A DNA stretch of 64,000 nucleotides from Diplonema papillatum (GCA_030068145.1 JAPJBO010000986.1:1-64000); one strand, 5' to 3'. Counted from the stretch's first letter, positions 39,853-50,847 are shown. Translations and numbers: made by a program. Notes: a model not told the origin generated them from the sequence alone.

Positions 39853-41960
39853 AACTCACCCTACAACGATCAAGTAAAAAAAAAGCAAGAAAATGCAATC
39901 CGCTATTTCGAATTTCTTGGATCTCCCAATCTGCACGCGAAAAGAAGTACCACAGTCCAATGAACGTGGGCCTTTGTGCGGGCGGAATGTACACCTCAGC
40001 CAAGCTGCGTCTTCATGTAGTAGGGGCCTGGTCACTCATCACTATCGTGGCCGGGTCCATGTAACGAAGACAAGAGATGACCGGACGGATTCGATTTGCT
40101 TACGACGGGAGAAGAAGTATCCAATGCCGCGCATGAAATCGAAGGCAGGGTTTGCAGAAGCATGCCCGCCAGCACGGAAGGGAAAGGACGCGGATCGACC
40201 GCGCGAAGACGATGCTGCGAGCGCCTGCAGCATCGTCTTGCCAGCATGACCCATCAGAGGTCAATGCAGTAGCTCCGAGCTCTCGCCCGTGTGCATTCAG
40301 TCCAAGAGCACGCAAGCAGGGTGAAAGCAGGAAAGTGAAGACGAGCGTGAACAGACGAATCCGTTTGGGTTAGAATGCAAAGAGTCTGTGGCGATAATCT
40401 GCATCTGCTCTCTTTCGTGACCACCTCTTAAGAGCGCACCGTGCCATGTTTCCGGCGCTTGTTACCTTCTGGCTCGTCGGTCTCGGGCGGTCGTTTCTTG
40501 TCCTGAACCGAATCGGCGTCGACATTGCGTCATGTGCTTGGCAACACACGTCCCGTTTGCAGGCGATGAGCGACGGCACGCACCCACCACCCACGAGGGA
40601 ACAGGGAACGCGCGTCGAGCAGCGCTCCACAACAGGACGACAACCCCCGCGCTCTCCCGGTTTAGATGTTTAGAATAGGTCGAAGAAGCGATTTCCCCAA
40701 TGCTTGAAACCATTCGCTTTACCTAGCGTAACTCCTCATTTCCCACTCCCCACCATTGCAGCAGCACCCAACGACTGTAACACACGTGCACAAAGAGTAA
40801 GCGTGGCACAGTCTGCTCATGACGGCAGCCCCATCCTGAACTGCAAAGACGGCCGACGCGTCACTGCTGCTGTGTGCGCTTGGATTGGCGCTGCTCAAGC
40901 GGCCACTTTTGGCACATTTTTGCCGATTTTTCCAGATTTTGGCCATTTCTGCCGATTTTTGCCGCTTAAGTCACTCGTTTGTTTGTAAAGATTGCACCGA
41001 CTCCCTGACTTGTTCCCGGATTAGGATGACACATATGGCTACTACATCGGACGTGAAGCGCGCACCGGAGACAACAGTACGCGGGGCAAGAAGCGACCGA
41101 AGCATGACACGACGCGTGCAAAGAGGTAGTCTGTAGCGGCTTGTGCAGTCTATCGACACAGATTGTTGCTGCATAACAAGTACAAACTACTACTACTACC
41201 CACGTTGCTGATCCAGTTGGTGACGGAGAATAAGCATAATACTTGATCGCCCGCCCCCTTTTCTTTTAGCCACATGCAATGTGTGTGGAACTGAACCGCC
41301 CGGGTAGGATCTTCTGATCATGATAATTTGCCGATTTGCCACCTGAAACCAGGTCCAGGATTTCGATTCAGGGTAGTGCGGTCAACGAAAACCTCTGCTT
41401 TTCCTTTCTTCTTTCTCCTACTCTCGCGGTGTACGGGTTCACACTCTCTTTTTTTCTCTTTCTTTCCAGCGGTTTTGCAATCAAGAAGCCCTCCAAAAAA
41501 TCACCTACACTGCCTTACTCAAGCCACACTTTTTTTGTTTTCTTTTTCTCTGGAGCACCGATTTATGCATGCGCAAGGTAAATGCGCTGAAGTACATCGA
41601 CCCAAGCGGCACCGACCACCACACCCGACGTGACGGTGTCGACGTGGGTTTCAACAGCAGACCGGTGCAGAAGCCGCGAGAGCAACCATCCTTGCACAAG
41701 GTGGAGGAAAGCAGAAGTTGACGTTCACCATACTATCTGCGGGTAGCTGGCGCTTAATCTCGCTGATGAAAATGCCACCGACCAGCCGTCAGTAGGCTCT
41801 CGCACGGTGGTTCGGTAGGACCGTGGCATCGCAATGGGGCGTGTCAGAAGAGCTCAGCCTCACAAGTCAAACGGAGACTTCAAAAACCGACCGCTTGCTA
41901 CAAGAAACAGTCTAAATACATGCCCCCCGTCCGTAAAGGGTCAATCCGTGTTGCGTTTGC
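39853..41960. other. intergenic, no recognised gene
   Basis: 40369-40445 is a family F fragment that supplies the empty site for the hAT MITE at 29421. 40905-40975 repeats GCCGATTTTTNCAGATTTTGGCC-like words (a small tandem). 41864-41895 is motif E. The remaining frames are short. Confidence 0.5.
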
Positions 41961-42064
41961 ACTGAAAACGGGTTTGGGGGTTTTCAGAAAACAGGATTCG
42001 AGTTTTGTAGGGTGGCTACATAGCATCGGGTCGAAAGGAGGAAGCACAGTCTGTCGCTCCTTTA

Positions 42065-42240
42065 TGCTTTGGAACGACTCTTTGCGAAGTGGTTCCCTTG
42101 GCAGATGCTGTAACGTAGACACCATGGACAACCTTGCCCTGATAGTTGGCAGAATATAATTGCAACGGGGAAAGCAGTCTAAACAGAGAAATGTGCAGAC
42201 CCACAACCCTACAAGCCCACCTCCACATCCGCCGAAGAGG
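42065..42240 (+). repeat. copy of the 39470-39630 block
   Basis: TTTATGCTTTGGAACGACTC through GTTGGCAGAATATAATTGCA to CCACATCCGCCGAAGAGGGA matches the interior of the 39294-39852 element at roughly 90 percent by eye, in the same orientation. Confidence 0.85.
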
Positions 42241-42404
42241 GAACGACCCCTCTTTTTCCCGCACACAACAATTTCTTCCATTTCGTTTCCATTTTCGGCC
42301 GTCTTTCGCCCTTTTTTCTGTTCCTCCGCCAAAACTACGCATTGCTTCTCGCAGGTATTGTTACCGTACCTACCGAGTTTTTCATCCATCTTATGCACGG
42401 GGTG

Positions 42405-42658
42405 GGGTAGGTAATTGGAATAATGTTGAACTGGACTAAAACTGGAACCTCCTGCGTGACTGCACCAGTGGTGGTCGTGCAGCCTCCTATGACAGCGCGA
42501 GCTGAGTATTGCGCACCCCAAGGCGCGGGCGAGCACCAGGGTCGCGATGCTTTCGCAAACCCCTAAAAAAAAAATGCCGATTCCTTTTGGGGGGTGTCCC
42601 GGTTCAACATCCCGGTTCAACATCCCGGTTCAACATGAATCCAGTTGCGGTAGGTAAT
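42405..42658. mobile_element. relative of the 39294 element (short form)
   Basis: The left end GGTAGGTAATTGGAATAATG + TTGAACTGG and the right end (complement TACCGCAACTGGATTCATGT + TGAACCGG) are related to the 39294 TIRs. GTAGGTAAT occurs at both edges (42408 and 42650). Near the right end CCCGGTTCAACAT is tandemly repeated three times. No gene. Confidence 0.5.
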
Positions 42659-42916
42659 GCAGCAGGGAATGGTTGACCAGACCTCTTGAGTTTGCGCTGC
42701 TCGCGATTTCGGGACCACTGGAAGTGATCTGGCAGGTGAGCGACCCCTCCCTTTTTAGAGTTAACGCTCGCTTGAGAATCTGACTTTTGCGAGCAACAAC
42801 CGCTGCACGGACCGCCTACTGCGCGGGAGTCAAGCTTCACGTGTGTTCGGCGGTACTGCACAGTCACGTCTCGCGGCGACAGACTTCCAAACCAGCACCA
42901 AGGCGTGGCGTATCAG

Positions 42917-44217
42917 ACTGAAGCCAGCCTAAAGCCAGCCTAAAGCCAGCCTAAAGCCAGCCTAAAGCCAGCCTAAAGCCAGCCTAAAGCCAGCCTAAAG
43001 CCAGCCTAAAGCCAGCCTAAAGCCAGCCTAAAGCCAGCCTAAAGCCAGCCTAAAGCCAGCCTAAAGCCAGCCTAAAGCCAGCCTAAAGCCAGCCTAAAGC
43101 CAGCCTAAAGCCAGCCTAAAGCCAGCCTAAAGCCAGCCTAAAGCCAGCCTAAAGCCAGCCTAAAGCCAGCCTAAAGCCAGCCTAAAGCCAGCCTAAAGCC
43201 AGCCTAAAGCCAGCCTAAAGCCAGCCTAAAGCCAGCCTAAAGCCAGCCTAAAGCCAGCCTAAAGCCAGCCTAAAGCCAGCCTAAAGCCAGCCTAAAGCCA
43301 GCCTAAAGCCAGCCTAAAGCCAGCCTAAAGCCAGCCTAAAGCCAGCCTAAAGCCAGCCTAAAGCCAGCCTAAAGCCAGCCTAAAGCCAGCCTAAAGCCAG
43401 CCTAAAGCCAGCCTAAAGCCAGCCTAAAGCCAGCCTAAAGCCAGCCTAAAGCCAGCCTAAAGCCAGCCTAAAGCCAGCCTAAAGCCAGCCTAAAGCCAGC
43501 CTAAAGCCAGCCTAAAGCCAGCCTAAAGCCAGCCTAAAGCCAGCCTAAAGCCAGCCTAAAGCCAGCCTAAAGCCAGCCTAAAGCCAGCCTAAAGCCAGCC
43601 TAAAGCCAGCCTAAAGCCAGCCTAAAGCCAGCCTAAAGCCAGCCTAAAGCCAGCCTAAAGCCAGCCTAAAGCCAGCCTAAAGCCAGCCTAAAGCCAGCCT
43701 AAAGCCAGCCTAAAGCCAGCCTAAAGCCAGCCTAAAGCCAGCCTAAAGCCAGCCTAAAGCCAGCCTAAAGCCAGCCTAAAGCCAGCCTAAAGCCAGCCTA
43801 AAGCCAGCCTAAAGCCAGCCTAAAGCCAGCCTAAAGCCAGCCTAAAGCCAGCCTAAAGCCAGCCTAAAGCCAGCCTAAAGCCAGCCTAAAGCCAGCCTAA
43901 AGCCAGCCTAAAGCCAGCCTAAAGCCAGCCTAAAGCCAGCCTAAAGCCAGCCTAAAGCCAGCCTAAAGCCAGCCTAAAGCCAGCCTAAAGCCAGCCTAAA
44001 GCCAGCCTAAAGCCAGCCTAAAGCCAGCCTAAAGCCAGCCTAAAGCCAGCCTAAAGCCAGCCTAAAGCCAGCCTAAAGCCAGCCTAAAGCCAGCCTAAAG
44101 CCAGCCTAAAGCCAGCCTAAAGCCAGCCTAAAGCCAGCCTAAAGCCAGCCTAAAGCCAGCCTAAAGCCAGCCTAAAGCCAGCCTAAAGCCAGCCTAAAGT
44201 CAGCCTGAAGTCAGCCA
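42917..44217. repeat. 11-bp satellite AGCCTAAAGCC, ~115 copies
   Basis: About 1.3 kb of a near-invariant 11-bp unit. Changes appear only at the last units (AAAGTCAGCCTGAAGTCAGC). Unlike the other arrays, it carries stop codons in its frames. It interrupts an inverted family D copy, whose pieces lie on both sides (42815-42910 and 44240-44410). Confidence 0.98.
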
Positions 44218-44239
44218 AATGAAAGACAACAGGCTGCAG

Positions 44240-44410
44240 TCATTCAGAGTGAAGTGGGGCTTGGCGCTTGGCTCAACAATACGGATCTGTTGAGGCGATT
44301 AGCCAGCAGACAGAGCGGACGGGTGCCACTATTGCGCGAACTCTGTCTCAAGCTTCGCATGCTGCGGGTGACTGTCACGTCTCGCTCCGGAGCGACTTTC
44401 TTCTGCTTCT
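44240..44410 (-). repeat. inverted family D fragment
   Basis: GTGGGGCTTGGCGCTTGGCT, CAGACAGAGCGGACGGGTGC and GACTGTCACGTCTCGCTCCG correspond, in complement, to the family D copy at 34470-34620. Confidence 0.7.
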
Positions 44411-45350
44411 TCTTTTCCTTTTTCTTCTTCTTCCGCCGTACAGAGTTTCATCAGTAATGGGCCTTTTCCCAGTCTATCAAGTGTGTGAGGATTGCTACAG
44501 CCGTCGTGAGCTGAGATGCTACAGCGCCCTCTTTCCGTGCGGAGTCTTGCGCTCCCTCTTTTTCATTTACCTCTCTCTCATGAGAAACAACTGGGTAAGC
44601 ATGTCAAAAAGACCGTTTTGGGAAATTTTTGTAACTATGTTTCCCAGGGCGCACAAACAAACCTACAAAAAAAAACAAACGGCAGCCAGTTGTGACTGCC
44701 GACCCACGACTCGACTCGAGTCATAAAAATATCCCAGGACTGGACTTCTGACAGACTCCCTGTAAATGAACAGCAGCCCAGATGTCCTTCCTGCCACCGT
44801 CTGCTGCCTGTAATGCGCTTGGCAGCACTAATATACAGCGAGGTGCGCGGTTCCTGTGCACGCCAAGGCACGGGCATCTGCTTTTTTCTCTAAACCGTCA
44901 AAAGCTGCGGCTTCGCTAACTTACCTGCTTCCAGCCGAAAAAGTCCGGTGTGGTGGTCTAAACCCGGTCCCCATCTTTAGATCCGCGAGTGCGTGATAAG
45001 GAATCACACGAAACACTATTGGGCAGTTGTGCGTGTAGCCAACCCCCGCAACATACAACACAAAACAACACGCAATACTCGACAAGGCACAACACACAAC
45101 CCGGCACACAGCAACACGATACACAACACACAACACACCTAGCAAGCTTGCTTGCCTTCGGCGCGTCAAGTTGGAATCCTTATGTTTCTGAGCGAACTCC
45201 TCATATTCACTCGCCAAAAGCGAGGTTGGAGGGGTAAGCAAAAACTGACAAACGCAGGCCCCCCTTTGTACTCCTCCTTCGGAGATAGCGGAACAGCCAA
45301 GAACGGAGCCACATGCGTTCTATCAACTTCTCAGGAATAGCAAAGAAACA
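44411..45350. other. intergenic; degenerate ACACAAC-rich stretch at 45050-45145
   Basis: No convincing gene. 45050-45145 is a degraded relative of the heptamer array at 45380. The block at 45150-45180 (CTTCGGCGCGTCAAGTTGGA) matches 23119-23150 inverted. Confidence 0.5.
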
Positions 45351-45379
45351 GAAGGGATTCCAACAACCCGACACACAGC

Positions 45380-45532
45380 AACACGATACACAACACACAA
45401 CACACAACACACAACACACAACACACAACACACAACACACAACACACAACACACAACACACAACACACAACACACAACACACAACACACAACACACAACA
45501 CACAACACACAACACACAACACACAACACGCA
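45380..45532. repeat. ACACAAC heptamer array, ~21 copies
   Basis: The unit is the complement of TGTGTTG, a one-base variant of the TGTATTG satellite. The same variant occurs as three units inside the array at 10596-10616. The edges are degenerate (CGATACACAAC, CGCAACATACATC). Confidence 0.95.
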
Positions 45533-46226
45533 ACATACATCACACAGCACACGACACACACGCAGCACACCTTTTCGCCACCTGCCGACTTCCGCTATAT
45601 TTTCGGTTCTCTCTCTCTCTCTCACACACTCTTGAACTTTCTCTCCCATCTTCTGCTATGTGTCTTTTGCCATTTTCTTATTCGGAAAGATACCGCAACA
45701 GTTTGATGGAGCCTTCACGGAACAGCCGTGCAAATCGAACGCGCACCACCTGTCGAGTGGTGGAGAGAGGGCTTGGCTGCAAGTGAGTGATGTCCATCGT
45801 CCGAAGTCTGCTTGAGCTCTCTTCTTCTACCTGAGCACTGTGGCATTGCACTTTGATGTCGAATGCCGAGCACCCGTTTCCCAAGCACTGTCCCTCAACC
45901 AGCAGACTGTGAGTCAATCGATAGACGCTTGCGTGCTGGCCAACACACAAACAACAAACTTTGGGCGCGAATTAATAGAAACGCCGCCGCAGGCAATTGA
46001 CTGGAATTTCGAACCATCGGAGAAGGCTGCAGCTCTGATTGGAGATGAATGGCGAGGTCACCCTGCATGGAGATGTCATTCCCAGCAGGCGATGATTGTG
46101 TATTTTGCGGAGGAGGTTCTGAGTGCACAATGCTTCATCGAACGAACGAAGGGACATGCAGAGGAGTCTGTTGACAATGCGCCTGTAGCTGTTCCTAACA
46201 AACGAAGGCCGCAAACAGCATCGAAT
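45533..46226. other. region upstream of the truncated gene copies
   Basis: A CT-rich stretch (45608-45625) and short frames only. A 161-codon plus-strand frame (45840-46325) runs into the first gene copy in another register and is probably not real. Confidence 0.4.
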
Positions 46227-46282
46227 ATTGCTTGTCCCGTGTGGGATCAAACGGTAGCAAGAAAGCTCGCTGCGAAAGAAAC

Positions 46283-46681
46283 ATGTCGGCTGGACGGGTC
46301 GGCGAGGCCTTCGGCGGCACGCTGAAGGAGCAGGTCGAGCGCCTGCGGGACCGTCTCTGGACGCGGGGAAGGCGAAGCAGCGCCTGCTGGGCACACCGGA
46401 CAGGTCGTCCACCGACTCGTCGGTCGGGCCGTGCAGCAGCACCGCCGGAGCCGTTCCGGCAGCCCGCAGCCCTCCCTGGCCAAGCCCCAACCCAAGGATG
46501 CGCACGCACCGCCCCGCGCAATGACAAGTCCGCCGACGCCGAATCATTCTGCCCCGCGGGAACCAGACAGAGATCCGACGCAAACCTGCCGCTTCGCGGC
46601 GTATACCAGCGGGACTCCTTCGATCTCACGACTCGGATTCCGACGGCGCCCCCGCGCAACCCGCAGGCAGCGAACAAGTAA
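46283..46681 (+). pseudogene. truncated copy 1 of the 834-aa gene (132 codons)
   Basis: It starts MSAGRVGEAFGGTLKEQVER as in the full gene. A ~30-bp deletion after codon 22 shifts the frame. The original register returns near RTAPRNDKSADAESF, and the frame ends with NPQAANK and a stop. It lacks everything after about residue 140 of the full protein. Confidence 0.75.
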
Positions 46682-46832
46682 ACGAATAAACCAAAACTAC
46701 GCATTTCTATATTTCCACCGGCATCAAACAAATATCTTCTTCACAACAGGTCGCAAAAAGCATAGAATATTGCTTGTGTGTGTGCCCGTGTGGGATCAAA
46801 CGGTAACAAGAAAGCTGGCTGCGAAAAAAAAC

Positions 46833-47261
46833 ATGTCGGCTGGACGGGTCGGCGAGGCCTTCGGCGGCACGCTGAAGGAGCAGGTCGAGCGCCTGCGGGG
46901 CGCAGTGCTGCGGCTGCGGAGACCGTCTCTGGACGCGGGGAAGGCGAAGCAGCGCCTGCTGGGCACACCGGACAGGTCGTCCACCGACTCGTCGGTCGGG
47001 CCGTGCAGCAGCACCGCCGGAGCTGTTCCGGCAGCCCGCAGCCCTCCCTGGCCAAGCCCCCAACCCAAGGATGCGCCACACGCACGCACCGCCCCGCGCA
47101 ATGACAAGTCCGCCGACGCCGAATCATTCTGCCCCGCGGGAACCAGACAGCGATCCGACGCAAACCTGCCGCTTCGCGGCGTATACCAGCGGGACTCCTT
47201 CGATCCCACGACTCGGATTCCGACGGCGCCCCCGCACAACCCGCAGGCAGCGAACAAGTAA
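46833..47261 (+). CDS. truncated paralogue of the 834-aa protein (142 aa)
   Basis: This copy is open from the same ATG to its own stop, in register with the full gene throughout. It carries the N-terminal charged helix (GTLKEQVERLRGAVLRLRRP), the Ser/Thr tract (TPDRSSTDSSVGPCSST), the PRNDKSADAESFCPAGTRQR block and the LPLRG-YQRDSFD block. It then ends PTTRIPTAPPHNPQAANK instead of continuing DSTVDSESDCAPHNPQAS. It could therefore be a short expressed isoform-like paralogue. It shares the leader with the full gene. Whether it is translated is unknown. Confidence 0.5.
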   Translation: MSAGRVGEAFGGTLKEQVERLRGAVLRLRRPSLDAGKAKQRLLGTPDRSSTDSSVGPCSSTAGAVPAARSPPWPSPQPKDAPHARTAPRNDKSADAESFCPAGTRQRSDANLPLRGVYQRDSFDPTTRIPTAPPHNPQAANK

Positions 47262-47408
47262 ACGATTAAACCAAAACTACGCATTTCTATATTTCCATCG
47301 GCATCAAACAAATATCTTCTTCACAACAGGTCGCAAAAAGCATATAATATCGCTTGTCCCGTGTGGGATCAAACGGTAACAAGAAAGCTCGCTGCGAAAG
47401 AAATTAAC

Positions 47409-49913
47409 ATGTCGGCTGGACGGGTCGGCGAGGCCTTCGGCGGCACGCTGAAGGAGCAGGTCGAGCGCCTGCGGGACGAAGTGCTGCGGCTGCGGAGACC
47501 GTCTCTGGACGCGGGGAAGGCGAAGCAGCGCCTGCTGGGCACACCGGACAGGTCGTCCACCGACTCGTCGGTCGGGCCGTGCAGCAGCACCGCCCAGGCG
47601 CGCCGCCGCCGGAGCCGTTCCGGCAGCCCGCAGCCCTCCCTGGCCAAGCCCCAACCCAAGGATGCGCCACACGCACGCACCGCCCCGCGCAACGACAAGT
47701 CCGCCGACGCCGAATCATTCTGCCCCGCGGGAACCAGGCAGCGATCCGACGCAAACCTGCCGCTTCGCGGCGCGTACCAGCGGGACTCCTTCGATTCCAC
47801 CGTAGACTCGGAATCCGACTGCGCCCCGCACAATCCGCAGGCGTCTCGCCTTCCCGGCGGCCAAGCGTCGAAGTGCTCCTCTTTGCGATCGGAGAACGCC
47901 GCTTGCGGCGAAGCGCCGTGGCGCGGCTGCGCGAGAAAGCGGCCGGCCTCCCGCGGTTCGAGCGCAGACACCGCTGATTCCGACGGTGCTCCGCATGGCC
48001 CGCGGCCGTCGCGCCGTCCCGCGTCGAAGGACTCCTCCTACCTCCGTGGCTCCACCGGGGAGGGCTTGAACTCCGGTTCTAGGTCGCATCCGAGGGACGG
48101 CCTGCGGCGCCGCGGGGACGCCGCCGGCTTAAATTGTTGGGACGGGGGTTCCTCGTCGGGGGGTCGGCGTGCTGGAGAAAGCCTGGCGGGCACGTTCCCC
48201 CAGGCGACTTCGGGTTCGAGGGTGCCCGCCGCAGGCGGCAGGCAGGCGGCGGCGGAAAGTGCTCTTCGGGCGGCGTCGTCTCTTCAGGATAGAGCCGGAG
48301 GGGGTCCTTACGCAGCAGGAGACTCGTCCAGGCGCCGGATGCCCTCCGTCGGCAGCGGAGCCAGCGGCGGTCGCGCGGCGGAAAACGTGTCGCACCCGGG
48401 GAGAGGCTCCCTTTTATCGAAAGCCCTGTCTTCCCGGCAAACCGCAGGCAGGGAGCACACCGCATCTCGGCGCGGGCTGTCCTCCGCCGGCAGCGCAGCG
48501 ACCTTGTCGCGACCAGGCAGGGGCACCCTTTTATCGAAAGCCCTGTCTTCCCGGGAAAAAGCGGGCGGGGGGCACAACGCATTGCCGGACTCAACTCGGC
48601 CCCGGCTGTCCTCCGTCGGCAGCGAAGCCAGCTGCGCCCGCGCGGAGGAATGCTTCCTGTCGAAAGCGCAGCCTGGCCGGCAAACAGCGGGCAGGAGGCA
48701 GAACGCATCGCTCGACGCGGCTCTGCGCCGGGTTAGGAGCGCGAAGAACGCGCCGCGAACGAGCGGCGACGGCCTCATCAGCGAGTGCTCGTCACTCCAC
48801 CGCCCGGCGACGGCCAGGGGTAGCATCGGCGGGGAGGAGATGGCCACTCCGCTGGAACCAGGTTCCCGTCGGCGGGGTGCGTCCGCCGCCGGCGCCGCAG
48901 GCGGCGGTGGGGACGCGGGGGATGCGTTTCGCGGGCTTTCTGCGCGGCGCCGAGTCCCGAGTAGTAGCCTTCCGCGGGGGAGCATCGATGAGGCGGTGGA
49001 TACTCCGCTGGAACCAGCTTCCCCTCGGCGGGGTGCGCCCGCCGCCGGCGCCGCAGGCGGCGGCGGCGGCGGTGCAGGTGATGCGTTTTGCGGGCCCTCC
49101 GCGCGGAGCAGCAGCATTCCGCGGGGGCATGCGGCCCCGCCTTCTCCGCGCTCCCCCGCGTTTTCCCGCCGCCGCCGCCCTTCGCAGCGCCGAGACCCGT
49201 CGTTTCCGCCGAACAGCGCCGCCGCCCGGCGCGCAGCGCAGTCCCCGCTGCGATCGCACTCGAGTCGGAACCGGGGGGAGGAAGAACGGCCGCCGTTCCT
49301 TCCCGTGGGTGTTCGATCTGCGCAGCGGCAGGCAAGCAGCGAACCCGCCCGGAGGAAGTCGGCGGTCGCTGCGGTCCAGGGGGGGGATGCTAGCCGGCGG
49401 GGGCAGCCGGGGTACCTGGCGCCGACGCAGCGGGTCATCCTCGGGCGGGTGGAGAGGCTGGAGAGGGAAATGCGCGACATGCAGACGTGGCGCGTCGTCG
49501 TCGACGACGAGCTCGAGCAGCGGCTGGCCAAGCAGAAGCGGCTTATGCAGCAGCTGCTGGCCCTGACCCGCGAGGCTGAGGCTGTGTCGTGTGCGCAGGA
49601 GCGCCTACAGTCGCACCTGACGTCCCTCGAAGACCAGCAGCAGCGCTGCCACGGCCGCCCGGACGAATCGGACTCGATCGCGACGCCTTCCTTCACCGCG
49701 TCCCTGGACGGCACCCTGTGCGAGCAGGCGCTGCGCCCTGTTGTGCGCTCCAGGGCCTACGGCGATGAGTACACGGGCAAGCAAGACGCATCCGACTCGG
49801 ACGCGTCGTACGAGAGCTCGTCGTTCACCTTCGACGACACATCGCTGACGTCGCTTCTCTCCCGTAGCGAGGCGACCCCTCGAAGGCGCGGTCGCGAGCG
49901 AATGTGCCACTAA
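47409..49913 (+). CDS. 834-aa Ser/Arg/Gly/Ala-rich protein with C-terminal coiled coil, unknown function
   Basis: I do not recognise a named family. Layout: residues ~1-30 form a charged, probably helical segment (GTLKEQVERLRDEVLRLRRP). Residues ~30-670 are low complexity and disordered, rich in S, R, G, A and P. They include a triplicated ~45-residue unit with LLSKALSSRQTAG-like cores and a duplicated ~50-residue unit (RGSI...TPLEP-S-RRGA-AAGAAGGGG). Residues ~675-745 are a clear coiled coil (LGRVERLEREMRDMQTWRVV, then ELEQRLAKQKRLMQQLLALT). The tail is acidic and Ser-rich (SSFTFDDTSLTSLLSRS). The ATG at 47409 was chosen because it starts both upstream copies. A scaffold, cytoskeletal or RNA-associated role would fit the composition but is inference. 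Strong GC bias opens long antisense frames, which I reject. Confidence 0.75.
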   Translation: MSAGRVGEAFGGTLKEQVERLRDEVLRLRRPSLDAGKAKQRLLGTPDRSSTDSSVGPCSSTAQARRRRSRSGSPQPSLAKPQPKDAPHARTAPRNDKSADAESFCPAGTRQRSDANLPLRGAYQRDSFDSTVDSESDCAPHNPQASRLPGGQASKCSSLRSENAACGEAPWRGCARKRPASRGSSADTADSDGAPHGPRPSRRPASKDSSYLRGSTGEGLNSGSRSHPRDGLRRRGDAAGLNCWDGGSSSGGRRAGESLAGTFPQATSGSRVPAAGGRQAAAESALRAASSLQDRAGGGPYAAGDSSRRRMPSVGSGASGGRAAENVSHPGRGSLLSKALSSRQTAGREHTASRRGLSSAGSAATLSRPGRGTLLSKALSSREKAGGGHNALPDSTRPRLSSVGSEASCARAEECFLSKAQPGRQTAGRRQNASLDAALRRVRSAKNAPRTSGDGLISECSSLHRPATARGSIGGEEMATPLEPGSRRRGASAAGAAGGGGDAGDAFRGLSARRRVPSSSLPRGSIDEAVDTPLEPASPRRGAPAAGAAGGGGGGAGDAFCGPSARSSSIPRGHAAPPSPRSPAFSRRRRPSQRRDPSFPPNSAAARRAAQSPLRSHSSRNRGEEERPPFLPVGVRSAQRQASSEPARRKSAVAAVQGGDASRRGQPGYLAPTQRVILGRVERLEREMRDMQTWRVVVDDELEQRLAKQKRLMQQLLALTREAEAVSCAQERLQSHLTSLEDQQQRCHGRPDESDSIATPSFTASLDGTLCEQALRPVVRSRAYGDEYTGKQDASDSDASYESSSFTFDDTSLTSLLSRSEATPRRRGRERMCH

Positions 49914-50009
49914 CTCAACACAAATTTGCGCACCGGAACAACGCGGTCTTGTTCGACCAAAAGTGGCCAAGTCAGTGCCAACTGAAAGGTGCAATCGCAG
50001 CGCCTGGCG

Positions 50010-50283
50010 CTGTGCAGCGAGCAGCCGCTGCGCCCTGTTGTACGCTCCACGGCCTGTTCGCGATGAGTACACGAGCAAACAAGACGCATCCGACTCGCCT
50101 CGCGCCTCCTGGTCCCACAACGTTGCGTACACTACCAAGCAAGCATCCGGCTCGAACACATCATATGACAGCTCGTCGTTCACCTTCGACGACACATCAC
50201 TGCCATCGCTTCTCTCCCGCAGTGTAGCGACCCCTCGGAGGCGCGCCGCTGAACCGCTCACCGTAACACAGTTTCACACCTGA
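50010..50283 (+). pseudogene. duplicated 3' end of the 834-aa gene
   Basis: It copies the end of the preceding gene (about 49725-49900): CGATGAGTACACGRGCAARC, SSFTFDDTSLPSLLSRSVAT and the PRRR tail, with inserted sequence around PRASWSHNVAYTTKQASG. It stops at 50283. It has no promoter or start of its own. Confidence 0.85.
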
Positions 50284-50845
50284 AGGCTTGGAGCTCCAGG
50301 AGAACTACTTCCCGGATGATAGGTATACCCATACGACTACTGATACCCGCACGCGTCGTGTCATGCTTCGGTCGTTTCGTGCTCCCGCATCCTGTTTGTC
50401 TCCGGGTGCAGATGAGTGCATTCCATGGCGCATCGTCGACGGACGGCTTCCATGTCAATCACATCGCGCGATGCTCCTTTCGCCAGAAAACGCACGTCTT
50501 GCAGTTTACTGAGGGAATAGGAGCAAGACGCATGGCTGGATGAGCACGACCACCTCGGATCGACACCAGGAGAATTCGGGTGGAGCTGGCTTCTACAGCT
50601 AGTAATATTCCGGTAAAAGGTAGCACGCCTCAACCAGCCCGAACCAACAGGATCAAAGAATGTCAGTCACACCTTCCCGATTATTCCTTCGGGTCCCAAT
50701 AATGCTACGCCAAGAATCCCCCCCTCAAGAGGGATTTGCAAGGTGGTCCTGGCTGACGACAGCCGCCCGGCATACCAGAGGGCTCCCAGCTTCCGCTTTG
50801 GATGATCATCATCCGCCTCATGTGTCCGTGGCTAAACGGACCGAA
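50284..50845. other. intergenic, no recognised gene
   Basis: Contains the dispersed block CATCATCCGCCTCATGTGTC at 50805-50830, shared with 10960-11000 (inverted). The sequence GGACCGAAACACAGTGCAGA at its end grades into the satellite that follows and is itself similar to 25735-25757, suggesting the satellite seed. Confidence 0.5.
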
Positions 50846-50847
50846 AC

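Larger units (their letters stand above)
46227..47340 (+). repeat. ~550-576-bp tandem duplication of the 5' end of the 834-aa gene
   Basis: The block CCCGTGTGGGATCAAACGGT - GAAAGCTSGCTGCGAAA - start codon recurs at 46283, 46833 and 47409 (spacing 550 and 576). Each of the first two copies ends CAGGCAGCGAACAAGTAAAC, then a shared AT-rich leader (ACTACGCATTTCTATATTTC ... CATCAAACAAATATCTTCTT). The leader precedes copies 2 and 3 and probably holds the promoter/5' UTR. Confidence 0.92.

Noticed and set aside
48308-49714. 468-codon antisense frame and 465-codon alternative plus frame over the 834-aa gene
   Set aside because: Strong GC bias leaves few stops in any frame. The chosen frame is supported by the conserved start in three tandem copies and by the coiled coil.
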